A program made the position numbers and the translations under genes. This document shows, one piece after another, positions 45,501-58,275 of a stretch of DNA of 64,000 nucleotides; the first letter of the stretch is position 1, and each line of letters begins with the position of its first letter. Source of the DNA: Isoetes taiwanensis (Eukaryota; Streptophyta; Lycopodiopsida; Isoetales; Isoetaceae); contig JAJEKV010000027.1 of NCBI GenBank assembly GCA_021234155.1, forward strand, positions 16,026,891-16,090,890, written 5' to 3'. The notes below the pieces were generated by a model. That model made no database searches, was not told where the DNA came from, and was given only the letters and a program-made list of their open reading frames with translations.

Positions 45501-47879
45501 CATTTTAAGGCGATCAGATCTGTCTTTTCTTCTTCTGTCCCAGTTCTATGAAAATACTTCCTCCAGAGGATAGAAATGCTGCAACTATAAGGCCCTCCCT
45601 AACGAAACCCTGGGCCCTAGAATCCAAAATGATCTTGCCCAACCATTGGTTCTATACCAAGCTTTACAAGTCCGCTCCCCAATTCTGTTAAACACCAATC
45701 CCCTTGCCACCTGATTGCACCTAGCTGACGTAACTCGTTTACTGCAAGACATATCGAATTTGGATCCGGTAAACCCGATGAAATCAAAACTCTCAAAATC
45801 TTTTATTCCAAAAGCAAGAAGTTTTAGCATAGATAAGGTCAATGGAACAGTTAAAATTTCTGGAATTCTATGCTTATCCATACTCTGGAATTCAAGCTCA
45901 CTATAAAGACGAAAGCAAATGCCAGGGCCAGTTCGACCTGCACGGCCTGCACGTTGTGTTGCTGACCCTCTGTCAGTCAAGCATACCTTCAAACTGCTCA
46001 TCCCAGACAACGGATCGAACATGCGCCGCTTCACCAACCCTGAGTCGACCACATATCTGTCCAAATTATCGACATATAAATTCCAAAAGTACATAATAAA
46101 ATCTGTTCAAAATTGAGATTGCCCAAATAATTTGCATGCTTACCGAATACCTGGTATTGTCAATGATGATTCTGCAATGTTTGTGCTAAAAATTATCTTC
46201 CTCATATTATCGGCAGGCTCTTCAAATACCCTATGTTGAAGTTCAGGACTTAACCTTCCATGCATTGGTAGGACCAGAGCAGACACATGTAGCATCTGAC
46301 TGCAAGCCCACTCAACATCCGCTTGTGAGGTCAGAAAAGCCAAAATATTCCCTTCTTTATATTCTGCATGAAGAGAAGCAACCTTTTGGACTACTTGGTT
46401 TAGATGCTCAAAATGATTTTCAATGGTCCCATATGGTTCATACTTGATGTGTACAGGAAAGTTCCTCCCATTAACATATAATACAGTACATCCACCAAAA
46501 TACTCCGAAAGCTGCTCAGCGTCAAGAGTGGCTGACATAATCACCAACTTCAGATCAGGAAATTTATTCAAAAGTCCCTTCAAAGTGGCAAGCAAGAGAT
46601 CAGTGTGCAAACTTCGCTCATGAGCCTCATCTACCACTATACAGCTGAATTGGTTGAGGGCATTTTCCTTTAGACAAAGTTGCAAAAGCATAAAATCTGT
46701 AGTGAATGTAATTGCAGGAAAGCCTTCATGCTTAGGATAACTGCAACTCACCAAAACATCTGGCGGATAGCATCCTGCGCATTCTTCTTGGACTCTCTTT
46801 GCTAGAGATATTGCAGCCAGTTTACGAGGTTGCGTGCATATAATAGCTTTGCCATTACTGCAAAGTCCTGCGTCTGCTAAATACTGCACAAGTTGTGTGC
46901 TCTTTCCAGAGCCAGTCTCTCCAACCAGCAAAACCACCTAAACAGTTCAAGAAGCAAAAGAGACAAAATGCTAAATTAGCGAGATAAATATGTGAAACTA
47001 CAGAAGAAATAGGCTTATACCTACCTTATTTATTTTTATCTTGTCAAGGATATACTCCCGCCAAGCATACAATGGCAGTGCAACGTCGAGCCGTTTCACC
47101 TCCCGCTCTAATATGCAACATATTTGGTGCCAGCTACATGTCCGGCTTAATTTGATGAGGGGCCAACATTCCCCACAATCCGATTCATTAACACAATCAC
47201 TGCCTCTTCCATTTACATGTGCTTCGATTACAGAAACTGCTTTTACGAACTCCTCTAGGACCAGAATAATATGGCCATACTGTGGGCAAAGATCATGCTT
47301 TTGCTTTTGAAGTGCCTGCCACTCGCCCAGAGATCGCATCTTGTGAAGTTTATGCTTCACCAAGTCAATATCATGCTTCAAACGAGCTGCTTTCTCTTCC
47401 CAGCTCTCCACCAATTCGCACTTTGCCAATTTTCCCAAGTGCACTAAAAAGGAAACCCGTATTTGCTCTTCAATCTTCATCTGAGACTCGAAGTCCTGAG
47501 CAACATTGTCGAATTCTGGAGTAAGATTATGAGCTCCTTGTAAACGGAGCTCCCACAAATGAACAACTGCGTCAATTGCTGCGCAATTGTCATCAAACCA
47601 AAGCCTTGCTTGGAGAGGTCCATATTCTAGGATTTCTACTTTGACAAGTTTTCTAAATTCTAGCTTGAGTTTTGAAAGGAGGAAGTGATTCTTGCCAGGT
47701 TTAGGACGATCGTCGGGGTGAGAAGGTCGGCCATGGAGATAGAGGCTGACGGCAGCCCAGTGTGTGCGATTTTTTTCCCTTGGGGACATGGCGCACCGGA
47801 CTTCTCCACATGCATAGCCGAAAATTTGTTTGAATTGAAAAGCAGAGAGGAGAAAGAAAGGCCGTCCGTCTGTGGGCAT
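42543..47879 (-). CDS. DEAH11: DEAH-box RNA helicase-RBR E3 ligase (DEAH11/12-like), copy 2
   Basis: Exons: 47879-47025, 46937-46144 and 46056-42543, with the same two 87-nt introns (46938-47024; 46057-46143). Exon 1 encodes the same residues as copy 1. Exon 2 is intact: Walker A, then RVQEECAGCYPPDVLVSC, DEAHERS and SATLDAEQLSEYFGG, with none of the copy-1 errors. The RBR end is also intact and joined in one 533-codon frame to the preceding region (44,144-42,543). Breaks instead fall near 44,090, 44,330-44,400, 44,660, 45,140, 45,335-45,385, 45,525-45,555 and 45,645-45,770. Where copy 1 reads DASLEAWRV, copy 2 has DASEAWRV (3 nt fewer). Function, domains and start are as for copy 1. Confidence 0.9.
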
Positions 47880-48003
47880 GCCACGCTGGCTGCCACGTAG
47901 CCCTTCCCGCGACCTTTTTGTTTTTGTGGCTGTTTTTGTTTGTACCTTTGTTTATTTATAGCAGGCGTGACTATGAGGTTGCTTTCACCCCAAGTTTTGG
48001 AAG

Positions 48004-48123
48004 GAGAAATTTCACTCACCTTGAAATTTCAGAAGGAAATTTCGAGCTGACCTGGCGGGCCACGAGCGACGGAGGTCTGCTCGAAATTTCCTTCTGAAAT
48101 TTCAATGGTGAGTGAAATTCTCC
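48004..48123. mobile_element. Foldback element, copy 2
   Basis: Arms 48004-48047 and 48079-48123 are identical to the block 1 arms. Only the loop differs (gagcgacgg here against gaaataatttg). Confidence 0.85.
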
Positions 48124-48126
48124 GAT

Positions 48127-48629
48127 GAAATTTTACTCACCTTAAAATTTAGGCCGTCCTTGAGGCTCGTCACGGTAGAATCGTGTGTTTCTTGAACTTG
48201 TGAATTCGTTTCTTGATCTTTGATGCAATCGAAACCTTATTCAGTCGTTCTTGAGCTCTATCTATGACAGCGAGGAAGAAGCCTTTGCGGAAAAATTGTT
48301 GCTCATGCCATCGGCCGCGAGCCTAGGGATGCAAACGCCATAGCCGGGGATAGAAGCCGGTAGGAACGAGAAACAAAGAAGGGGATAGAAGGGAACAGGA
48401 AAGAAACGGGGGAAAAGGAACGAGGGAAAAACGGGGATAAAGCCGGAACGGAAAAAAGAAGGAATAGGATAGAAGCGGGGATGGCGAAACGTGGATGGGG
48501 ATGGATGAACATCTTGTAGAAAGCAGGGGGTAAGCGCGCCGCCAAAAATGCCCCTGAGTTTCAAGCGTGTTTTTCGATGCGATGTAAAAGCGGGTCGAAT
48601 AAGGCGAAATTTTAAGGTGAGTAAAATTT
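48127..48629. mobile_element. TIR element (MITE-like), copy 2
   Basis: TIRs are at 48127-48155 and 48603-48629. The termini agree with block 1, while the interior (48,165-48,600) is strongly discordant and enriched in gg/cgg where block 1 has ca/ctg, so the interior is the least reliable stretch in the pair. Confidence 0.8.
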
Positions 48630-49480
48630 AGGTACTCAAATTGTTATACCATGGAATTAGCGTTCTTAAACAAAAACCATTCATTTCCATGGGCTTGCAA
48701 TTTCACAACTCCCCGAAGAATAATCACTGAGTCAAAGTTCAGCAGGATTAGGAATCATCAGCAACCCCGTTGACTTCAATGCAAAATTTAATCTTTTGGG
48801 AGGCACCGTTTCAATCTTAAGCTCCTGCAGAATCTATGGTGGCAGAGAAATTGTTTCAACGGTTCCATGCCTTATGCTTTGAGGGACTCCAAAGCCTCCG
48901 AGATCTATCGGCACTCCAAAAAAATCTGTGAACTCCAATACTGAAAAAGTTCCTCCGTCCTTGCTGCTCCTTGGTTGTCTTTGCACGACCTCAGGCTTTC
49001 AGCCAGTTGAGGGCTTTATTTGTCTTGCCTACGTGTACATATCTTGCTCTTGGTGAAGAGGATGAATTTTGAGCCTTTAGAACTAGAAGTGATTTTGATT
49101 TGATAGCTTTTGATTTGATATTTCTTAGAGGATCAATTTTATGCCTTGAGGTGTTTTTGATTTGATATTTCTTAGATGTCTGCAGATATTTGTAGCAATG
49201 GCAGTAGATCTGTATCAAGCTTTAGAAATTGTTGTATTTTGCATATGTTTTAAGGGTATTGTAGTATTATCTTATCTTAACATATATATAAGAATTGTAA
49301 GATGATCCTTTTGGCATATTATTAATTGATTCCTTGCAATAAATCTAACAAGACAAAAATTTTGTGTCCATCATTTCTTTACAAAACATTTCGGCACGTG
49401 TCTTAGGATTTTCTTCCAATTCTCTTTTGTAATCCCGTCCGATCAAGAAAACACTCGTGGTTATTCAGGTTTAGGTCGCG
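48630..49480. other. Intergenic region, copy 2 of 13,903-14,750
   Basis: Almost identical to block 1. No supported gene. Confidence 0.4.
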
Positions 49481-50020
49481 CAAATAGCAGCACCCTAGAG
49501 GCGCCAAGAACCTCCTTGTTCAAGAGTCTGACATTGCAAAACCCTGCTCGGGCCAAAGTCGGCCATGTTGGACTGAGTTTTGGTTACATCTGGCCCCACT
49601 ATGTGTCATCTGGGACAATAACATCAATGCGCTATGTCCCATGTGCGAGGCTGAAGAGGAGTCCATCGAACAATTGCATGGTGGAATGTGAAATGCTGCA
49701 AGTAGTACGTGTATGGAGTCTAGATAGCTTCGAATACCCTTTAGGAACCAAGGAATTGCTGTTGAAAATCCCTCCCCTAAATAGTGCCTAATAAGAAGAA
49801 GGCTTTTCATATAGCTAGGGCTAGGACAATCTAGTTAATATGGAAAAGGAGGAATGCTATAATCTTCAATAAGGATCAGAAGGACATATCATCAAATCAA
49901 CTTCTTTATATGTACTTGAAAGGCTTAGAAAATTCAGGCTAGTGTTCGAGAGTGAAGAAGACGTAAAGGTAGAAATATGGAGCATTTATCTAAATCTACT
50001 CTAGGTAAAAAAATGAATAG
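49481..50020 (+). mobile_element. LINE 3' fragment with zf-RVT tail, copy 2
   Basis: Same CPMCEAEEESIEQ and LIWKRRNAIIF segments as at 14,751-15,290. Differences cluster near 49,545-49,595 (gctcgggccaaagtcgg here against cctttcgccgccaaagc). Confidence 0.7.
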
Positions 50021-53000
50021 TGCAAGATGGAGCTATGTGGCTATTAACACTAGACCTGTCCCTGGGACTATTCCTGATCCATGGACCAGAACTGGCCCAC
50101 ATGACCCTCGCCACTTAGACCCATGTAACTCACGAAAGAAATTTCAATTTTATAATATACCACCATTATTTGAGTCTTCACCTGTTTCTTAATGACCTCT
50201 GAGAATTTCAAGACCAATGGGGTCACCTATACCTTGTGGTGATTGTCAAACATTAGATAATTTGGCGGTTTACGCTTTTGGTCGGAAGCGCCTTCTTCGA
50301 TATTTCTAGCATAAAGTGATCTAAACCTTGCTAAAGTTGGAGGTATTTGTTTGTTTATCATAGAACACATTGCGTTTTATGTTCCCATTTTTTTTGCTAT
50401 CATCGACGACCGATTGGAAGCCGCCAAACACTATTTTGGTCAAAAACGCAACTTGAGGTTCAAGAATTGTTTCTCTCTTATTATAACAAGTTTTGATTTA
50501 ATTCTTGTGGTCTTGAGTTGCTAACTATACGAGCTATAGTTTCATGATTTTTTGGAGTGTTCATAAGTCATGTTAACCCTAATATTTACTAAAAGAATCT
50601 AATATCCAAGAATTCGGACAAAAGTATATATTAAAATGCTCCAATAACAACAATTCATAATGCCATGTGGGTAATAAATGATGCGTTCTATTTATATCTA
50701 CATATAGTACATAAGTCTTATCAACTTACATATAGTGTAACTAGGGTGTAACCATGCAATTTTTGGAATTCAAACATGATGTACAATAGCCAAATTAACA
50801 CATTAAAGCATAAAAAATTGGGTCAACTCCATAATTATAGGTCCAAAACTCCACAATGATTAAGTTAGTGACGTTTATTGATGAATTCAAGTGGATGATG
50901 TGAAGTTTAGCCATGACAATATATAAATAGACCACATAACATTTCATATATGCTTCTTTGGTTCATAGAAAGAGACATTACTTTTCCCCAAATATGCCTT
51001 TAAAATAATTTAAAATGTGAGAAATGACATATATAGAGATCTCTTATATAGGTTGTATGGTCTTATTGAAAAAAAAAAAAAAAAACTGTGAAATTTGCTT
51101 GTTTCTTACTAGTATAAACTTCATATCTGTGTTACCGCTATAAATCATTGTCATCCAAGTAGAATAATATTACATGCAAGTTAACTTTCATGTATATTAT
51201 ATTTTTTATGGATGCAAACCTTTCTTGGTAATAGAAATCTCTAGTTGCATGTTAAAGTAACATATTATTTCTAAGGTTTTAATTTATACAAGCACGCATC
51301 ACTATTTATGGTCCACGGGACCAATTGTATAGAGCATATATCTCTCACTAGCCTTATCCATTTTCCCCCATAGAATGATGCTTCGATCACATGATTTTTG
51401 AAAGGTGTAAGTGAAAATCCATGTAGGTTCAATTGGTCATAAATACCCTATAAATTCTCAATTCTTTTGGCTTCAACCTTACCTTTAAATTATGCAAGCT
51501 AACTTAATCAATTAATTTTGTCCTATAGAGAATCATTACAAGTAAACTATATGTGAAAGTTGATCAAAATTGATTAAGGTGGCACCATTAATGATTTTTT
51601 AACTTTTCAGTCATTTGGACCAATGATGGTCTACAACTGGACTGTAGATAGTGATCTATCTTGATTTTTTATAGTAAAAGTTTTTCATATTTTTCCTTGG
51701 TTTTTTTTTGTGTTTCTTGACATGAGACATATTAAGATGTGATTTTGTAAAGTCACATCTGAGGGCACAAATCTAGGATAAACATGGAAGATATAATATA
51801 ATTGATGCTATCTATTCTAGTACAATCCTCAAAATAATGAACAACAAATATTTTTTGTGAACAAAGTGGTCCAAGAGCTACTCGTGCCCCAAAACTCAAC
51901 TTGAGATGGACTAATGTAAGGATATTATTAAATTTTTAATGAACTATGGACCAATAATGGGCGGGTACAGATATCGTTTTTGATTTTTTTTTTACTATGT
52001 CTTTTGCTCTTTCCACGAGCTTATTTTTGCATTGGTTTCATATCCTTATAAACTTTCATAATGCAGTTTTTTGGAGGACAACCTAGAGTCATATGTAGCA
52101 ATGCTATCCATTTGTATAAATGTATTTTTTATATGAAGCATGACTGCCATATATGAACTCCTAGAAAGGGTTTGGCTAGTTTTTGTGTTCTTGATTTTAT
52201 ATGATTTTTTTGTGGACCTTCAAAATGCCCTTTCATGGTCCATCATGGGACAGATCTAGTGTTAATATCATATTTGTAGATGGGAGCACCCCACGCCATG
52301 TGGCTTTGTTCATATTCTTAAAAGTATCCCTCAATTTGTTTTTGGTCCCTTGCTTATTTGTGTAGGATTTTGTTTGGTAAAGTACATGTCTATTGCCATC
52401 TGAGCATGTTATTAACACTATAGAAGATAGATATTGAAGCATTCCAAGGTTTTATAGTAAGACAATGGGGGATAGATGGCCAACAGTCCTCTTAATGATA
52501 CAAAGCTTCTTTGGTTCAGGCATTGCATTGTCCAATTATTTATACAACAGAACAAGTGTTAATTTCATAAATCTTATAGCCATTGCTAGGTCTACCACTA
52601 TACAAAAAATGTATATAAGAGCCGCTAGTATTGAATGCTTTGTTTCCTCAAAAAAATTGACCTCCCAACCTATAGCTATTATGTGATGAGAGTTGATATC
52701 ATTTTTTGATCTCAAATCGACCTTTTTCCACATGCTGATCCATTTAATGGCATCACATTTGGACATCTTTATATAACAGTTGTGCTATAACCCGAGGGTC
52801 TGAAATATGGTCATCTTGATAGTGTATATCCTAAATGTGTGATCTAGAGTGGAATTTTACCTTTTCCCATTTCATATGAATCCTTGGCCTACCAATTACA
52901 ACCCTTTCTATTTGCTTAAGGATTGATGGTGGAATTGCTTCTCTTTTGCTACAAATCCAGATGGTGCAACATGGTTGTTTCCACATGAATGGAGAAAGCA

Positions 53001-53276
53001 ACTTCAGAGAATCTCATCTCTATTGGAAAGAACACAAGGCTATACAAGTTTTAGCAATGCCCAATGCCAAGGTAGGAAGAAAAACGTGGTTATTTTGGAT
53101 CTCAAAAATAGTATTTCAAGGGGGTATTAGGACCAGATATGGGTTGTTTCAAGAGCATTAGTTTTGGATGATTAGAGGACCAAGTAACCTTAAGATATCC
53201 TATCCTAAATGCTAACACAATTGGGATCTTTTTTACGTTTAGTAGTTTTTTTTCATTCAGCGGCCAATTTTGTTTG
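50021..53276. other. AT-rich spacer, copy 2 of 15,291-18,536
   Basis: Nearly identical to block 1. The poly(A) at about 51,069 is shorter and is followed by ctgtgaaatttg, absent from block 1. Near 50,265-50,300, block 1's run of CAG/CTG/CCAG triplets reads as cgg/acg/cgg here. Confidence 0.45.
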
Positions 53277-53550
53277 TTTTTTTTGAAGAACTGTGTCGTC
53301 AATATATTAAAAGAATGGTAATGTTACAAAGCAAGTGAGGAGGAAGGAGAACTGCCTCAAAGAGACAGCGATACCTCGACACTCCATAACAAACTCACAG
53401 AAAAACTGCAACTCTACTGCTGTACAAACCGACCATCACCATCTACAACACCCAAGAAGTCCCGCCAAATGGCAAATTTCCGCTCTACCAATCCTGGGAA
53501 CACCAGAAAGCTTTGAAATAGCTTGTACCTGAGTCGAGGAATCAGAGAGG
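53277..53550 (-). mobile_element. 5'-truncated LINE insertion, copy 2
   Basis: T run 53277-53284 (8 nt against 16 in block 1), then the same LINE 3' end as at 18,537-18,812. Confidence 0.8.
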
Positions 53551-53739
53551 CTGCTTGAGTTTTTGTTGCTTGAGTTTCAAATCAAAGTGTAGCATCATTT
53601 TGAATTTTATTTGAACCAATTTATTTGTGTATAGCGGACTCACCTTCTTTGAGGCTTGCTCACTATTTACGCAATTAAGCTCGCACATTGTTGGAATATG
53701 TAGTGTTTTAGAGGTTCTTGACACATATCTTTGAAGGGA

Positions 53740-56700
53740 TTTTTTTTATGAGCAGAACTGCGGTAGTCAATATATTAAAAGAATGGTAATGTTACAAAGC
53801 AAGTGAGGAGGAAAGAGAAGCGCCTCAAAGAGGCGGCGATACCTCGACACTCCATAACAAACTCACGGAAAAGCTGCAGCTCTCTTTCTTTGTACAAACC
53901 CGACCATCACCATCTACAACACCCAAGAAGTCTGCCAAATGGCAAACTTCAGCTCTACCAATCACAGGAATACCGAGAAAGCTTTGAAATAGCTTGCACC
54001 GAGTCGGGGAATCAAAGATTTTGCAGTCTTTGAATTCCCCCTCGCTTCAAATCAGCCACACCAACAAGCCCGCGCCCGCGGATGCAAGGCTTGCTTGAAG
54101 CGGCCAAGCACGGGATACACACATGGCGACAGCTGGCGGCTAGTCAATCTCACTGAAAGCGAGGCCCTAACCCAATCCCGGGCAGCGCAAGTGAGGGCAT
54201 AAAACCGGAACAATGCTCCACGGTCTCACGATGAAGGCCACAACAAAGAGGCCGAGGGCTCACACACCCGCCTAGGGCATTCACCTGATCTGGTGACCAC
54301 CACGCCCACGAAGCACCCTAACGCCGATTGGGGAAGTGAGCTCCATGTCCGCGTCCAAGCCGAAGGCCATCGAGGCGGAAGGCTGCGGAGACCACTTGCA
54401 CGAGGGGGCGGTGTGTCATGAATAGCCGTACCCGGTAACAAGACCGCACAAAACAAGAAGACACAACATCCGGATGAATCTTCCAAACACGCACATCATC
54501 ACGAGGGGCGATAGGTATGTGCAGTGGAATACTCGCCACTTGTTCCCGAGATAGCCCGGTCGCTGCCCCTCGAGGGCAAAAGCGAGCTGAAAAAGAACTC
54601 CCACAAAGCTAGCCCGACCATCCCAATACCAATCCTCCAAGGTGAGCCGGCTTGCCTCCAGCGGGCACTGGCGTCCAGAGCATGCGGTGGCACCCAAGGC
54701 CAAGTGCGCGGGGGTAGAAGGAACCCGAGAAAGGAGAAAGAGTGGTGATAAGCAGAGGCATAATCTAGTTGGAAGAGCACACGCACATGATCCCAAGCCC
54801 GCAACACCCCCGTGAAAAGGGGATGCATGTGGGAAAGGCGGAGACCATACAGCGGTGCCGGGGCAACTCCACATGCCTGGGGCGGCTTCCCAAGCGCCAC
54901 ACAATGGCGAAGAGGCTGCAATAATAGTGCGCACCAGGAGAAGATGCTCCATCTGCGAGAATGCTCCAAACAAACTTGGACACCAACACCTTACTATGCG
55001 GTTGCCAAATCCGGAATGGCCAAGCCCCCATCCTCCGGGGAGACACTTCCACCAAGCCACTTTAACAACCGCCTCTTCATCATCCCGCCCCACACAAAAT
55101 TTGAACAATCTTATCCAAAGCACGTATCTTACCCTCGGGAGCTAACATCACGGATCTTTGTATACATGAGTGCTACAAAAAATCTTGACTTGGCAATAGT
55201 GATCCTACACGCCATGGACAACTTGCTGCCCTTCCACCAATTGAGGTGTTTACGCAACCCCGCGCAAAATCTCATCCCACACCCTCCCCACGGAAACATC
55301 CCTCCAAAGGGAATACCCAACAGCTTAGTACACACATTACACGGAAGCACCTTCCAAGGGAATAGAGCCAAACAAGGGGGAGGTCAAATTTGGGCCCATA
55401 GTGCCGAGCATTTACCCCAATTAGGAAGAATGCCCGAGGCCAAGGAGAAAGTATCCGACCAAACCCTTCACATTCCGCCAAATTCCTCTCTTACGCCACC
55501 AAGAAGAGGAAAGTGTCATCGGCAAAGCGGTTAATAATCTGGCGGCTACCATCTTGCATCCGAAGCCCATCCACCACCCCCTCCTCTACTCCAACCAAAA
55601 ACAACTGAGACAGTGCCTCCGCCACAATCGTAAACAAAAGCGGCCAAAGGGCACCCACGGCGCACCCCTCGCCTAAGGAGAAAAGGCGGAGGGTTCACCC
55701 GGCACACCACCGTAGCCCGTCTTGACCTATGTAGCTTCATGGTTGTCTACGTAAAGCGTGGACCACAACGCTAACATCATGGCGGAACAAGAACTCCCAA
55801 TGAACACTATCGTAAGCTTTGGCAAAGTCAAGCTTAAGATAGGCAATGCCTGACTGTTCTCACGGCCCAATAAAGGCCCTCATAAGGCTGCGGCAACATT
55901 AGTCAAAATGTTCCTCCCATGAACAAACCAGGTCACACCTTACTAATGGAAGAAGTCAACAGAGCTTCAACTTCTCTGCCCGGGGCTTTCGCAATAATTT
56001 TGTACCAGGAGGACAACAAGGAGATAGGCCTCCAATCATTAATAGTAGAAGGCTGCTTAACCTTAGGAATCAAGGAAATGCATGCGGTATTCAAGATCCT
56101 ATCCATTTTGAGAAGGGTGCGGCAACTCAAGATACACACGGTACCTGAGACTCACCACCCCACTCCCAATAAGTGAAAGAACTCCACGGGGATACCATCG
56201 ACCCAGGGACATTTATCCTTGGCCATGCACATACAATACCTCAGCTAAATCCTCTGCAAGCTCTGCTCCAAGCTCTCTGGTGAGGCGGGAATAGATAACT
56301 TAATGACCCCCAAAACAAGCTCCATCTCTCTCCTGCTCATAGGGAAGAGGCTGTCGAAAAAACCACGAGAAATGAGCATGCACATACCTCTGCAAATCAG
56401 CAGATCCTCCAAAGTTAAATTTGTGAGGGCCGCAAAGCAAGGGGCGCCATAGATCGCGACATCGCCCATTTGCCTAGGCTGCTCGAAGAAGAATTAGAGA
56501 AGCGAACTTGTGTCCCCTCCTTCAACCCAGGTGGGGCCGCCTTCACAGCGCCTCTGCACTTTAACACTGCTCGAACAGCAATGTTTGCAACACTTTGCAT
56601 TCTCCCTAATGCCATCGAGGAAGGCTTTTGGCGAATCTTCTCCAACTCTGATAGAGACCATGCAACTCCTGCTTGGCTCTGCGCACCGCATTGCCGCCTA

Positions 56701-56820
56701 CAAAGACCTTGGCAAAATGCTTCACCCTGGCCAATGCAGTCACCATACCAGACATACCCTTTAGAGATGAAAAGGTATCAAACCACAACTCCTTTTCACT
56801 GCTCTAGGAATGTCCAAACG
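53740..56820 (-). mobile_element. Degenerate LINE, copy 2
   Basis: The same element as at 19,004-22,110. RT landmarks persist, including RFADDTFLF at about 55,515 and the NDWRPISLLSSWYKIIAK segment at 56,000-56,060. A single 235-codon minus-strand frame survives at 55,123-54,416. This is the most discordant portion of the whole duplication, with indels every few tens of bases. Confidence 0.87.
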
Positions 56821-57248
56821 TAGATGGCTACCTGGTGAATCCCCATTGGGGCAATTCACAGTGCCATGGTACCTTGCTATTCATAATAATGTTTAAATAT
56901 GTAAATCTATTATCTATCATATGCTAAGCATGAGAGTCCATTATTAGCAAAGGTCATGCACACATGCCACTCCTAAATTGTGCATCTTAAAATACATACA
57001 GATAAACATCTAACAAAATTCTTAGTTATGATTCTAATCAGATGTTCTATTCAGCTTGTTTGACACTGGTGAAGAAAACTATTTCCTAGTGCATCTCACC
57101 TACATGACATTGTTTTGAATTATTGACGTGCATGCGAGAACGTGAATCTTAAATAAACACCTTGAAGGAACTTTTATGCAGCGTGTAAATAAGGCTTTTC
57201 TTGAAATTATAGATATATGTTGTATGGGTGCTACACTTATGATGATTT
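56821..57248. other. AT-rich intergenic sequence, copy 2
   Basis: Matches 22,111-22,541 with almost no change; nothing recognisable. Confidence 0.4.
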
Positions 57249-57468
57249 ACGTAAAGTCAGGGGGCCTTCGATTCAGCCCCTGCAAACAATGGCGCCCTGC
57301 CACGTGCGCGGATTCTTTTCCTGAATGTCGGGCTGAGAGTTCCTTTGACAATTCTGAGATCTTGCTTGACATTCTGCCTAACATTCTACAATTGCGCATG
57401 ACATTCTTACCGGAACTGTTGAATGTGTGACACGTGTCATTGAATCGAAGGCCCCCGTGACTTCACGT
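57249..57468. mobile_element. MITE-like TIR element, copy 2
   Basis: Same TIRs as 22,542-22,759 (GGGGGCCTTCGATTCA core). It is two bases longer, from changes near 57,305-57,340. Confidence 0.85.
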
Positions 57469-57473
57469 TGCAC

Positions 57474-57573
57474 GAATGGCCCTGTAGCTTGCATTCCGGC
57501 GAGGCAGGCAAGTCTCCGCACTGCCACGCGTCGGCCAGCCTTCCTCGCCGGAATGCAAGCCGCAGGGCCATTC
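57474..57573. repeat. 36-nt-arm hairpin, copy 2
   Basis: Arms 57474-57509 and 57538-57573, identical in sequence to block 1. Confidence 0.85.
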
Positions 57574-57795
57574 CTATGTACAAAAGTGTAAAATAATAGG
57601 AATTTTCAAAAAGGATATTAGTTAATCTTTACAGTGTTGAGTTGGACATATGATGATGTAATGTGGGGACCCTGACCAAAAATAAACCAATAAATTTGCC
57701 GCAACAAGATTTGGAGGGTTGCTAAAATGTGGATAGGAAAGGGCTGTATGTGGAGCCAAGGTTGCCGCCATGGGGAGCCTGAGACGGGGGAGCCT

Positions 57796-57803
57796 TATAA
57801 AAA
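57796..57803 (+). promoter_or_regulatory. Probable TATA box of DnaJ-like gene, copy 2
   Basis: TATAAAAA, placed as in block 1. Two single-base length differences (a G run before it and an A run after it) separate the copies' leader sequences. Confidence 0.45.
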
Positions 57804-57996
57804 TACTAACTGACCTATCTTATAAGAAAAACAGCAAGCTCTTCCACAACCAAATTCGCAACACAGATCCGCAATAGCTTCTTCAGTTCTGCTGTGTAAT
57901 TCGCAGCCAACATATACGCATCTGCCCAGTCGGGCTTCTCTTAGCATAAAAAACAGACTTTCTGAACCAAGCCCCACCTTTTCTCAGCACTCAAGC

Positions 57997-58275
57997 TTGT
58001 TTCAGATGCTGGGGGTTCCTTCCACGGTTTCTGCTAAAGAATTGAAGGCTGCATATAAGGATCTCGCTCGCCGCTACCACCCCGATGCCGCCCGCGGCCG
58101 CGCCAAAGATGAATGCACTCAGAAATTCTTGCAGATCCATGCTGCTTATGCTACCCTTTCTGACCCCCAAAGCAGAGCCTCATATGAGCTTCAGCTCCAG
58201 CTTTGGCCTGCTCACCATGCTGACTTGGCACAGTGTCATTGCTCCAAAAATTGGGAATCAGACCAATGCTGGTAA
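57997..58275 (+). CDS. Short J-domain protein (plastid DnaJ11-like), copy 2
   Basis: The J domain is identical to copy 1 over 92 residues, with HPD in RRYHPDAARG. The extra A in the leader (aagaaaaacag) puts a stop in the upstream frame about 55 codons before the domain, so the start problem differs from copy 1. The first in-frame ATG is at 58,006. Confidence 0.8.
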   Translation: MFQMLGVPSTVSAKELKAAYKDLARRYHPDAARGRAKDECTQKFLQIHAAYATLSDPQSRASYELQLQLWPAHHADLAQCHCSKNWESDQCW

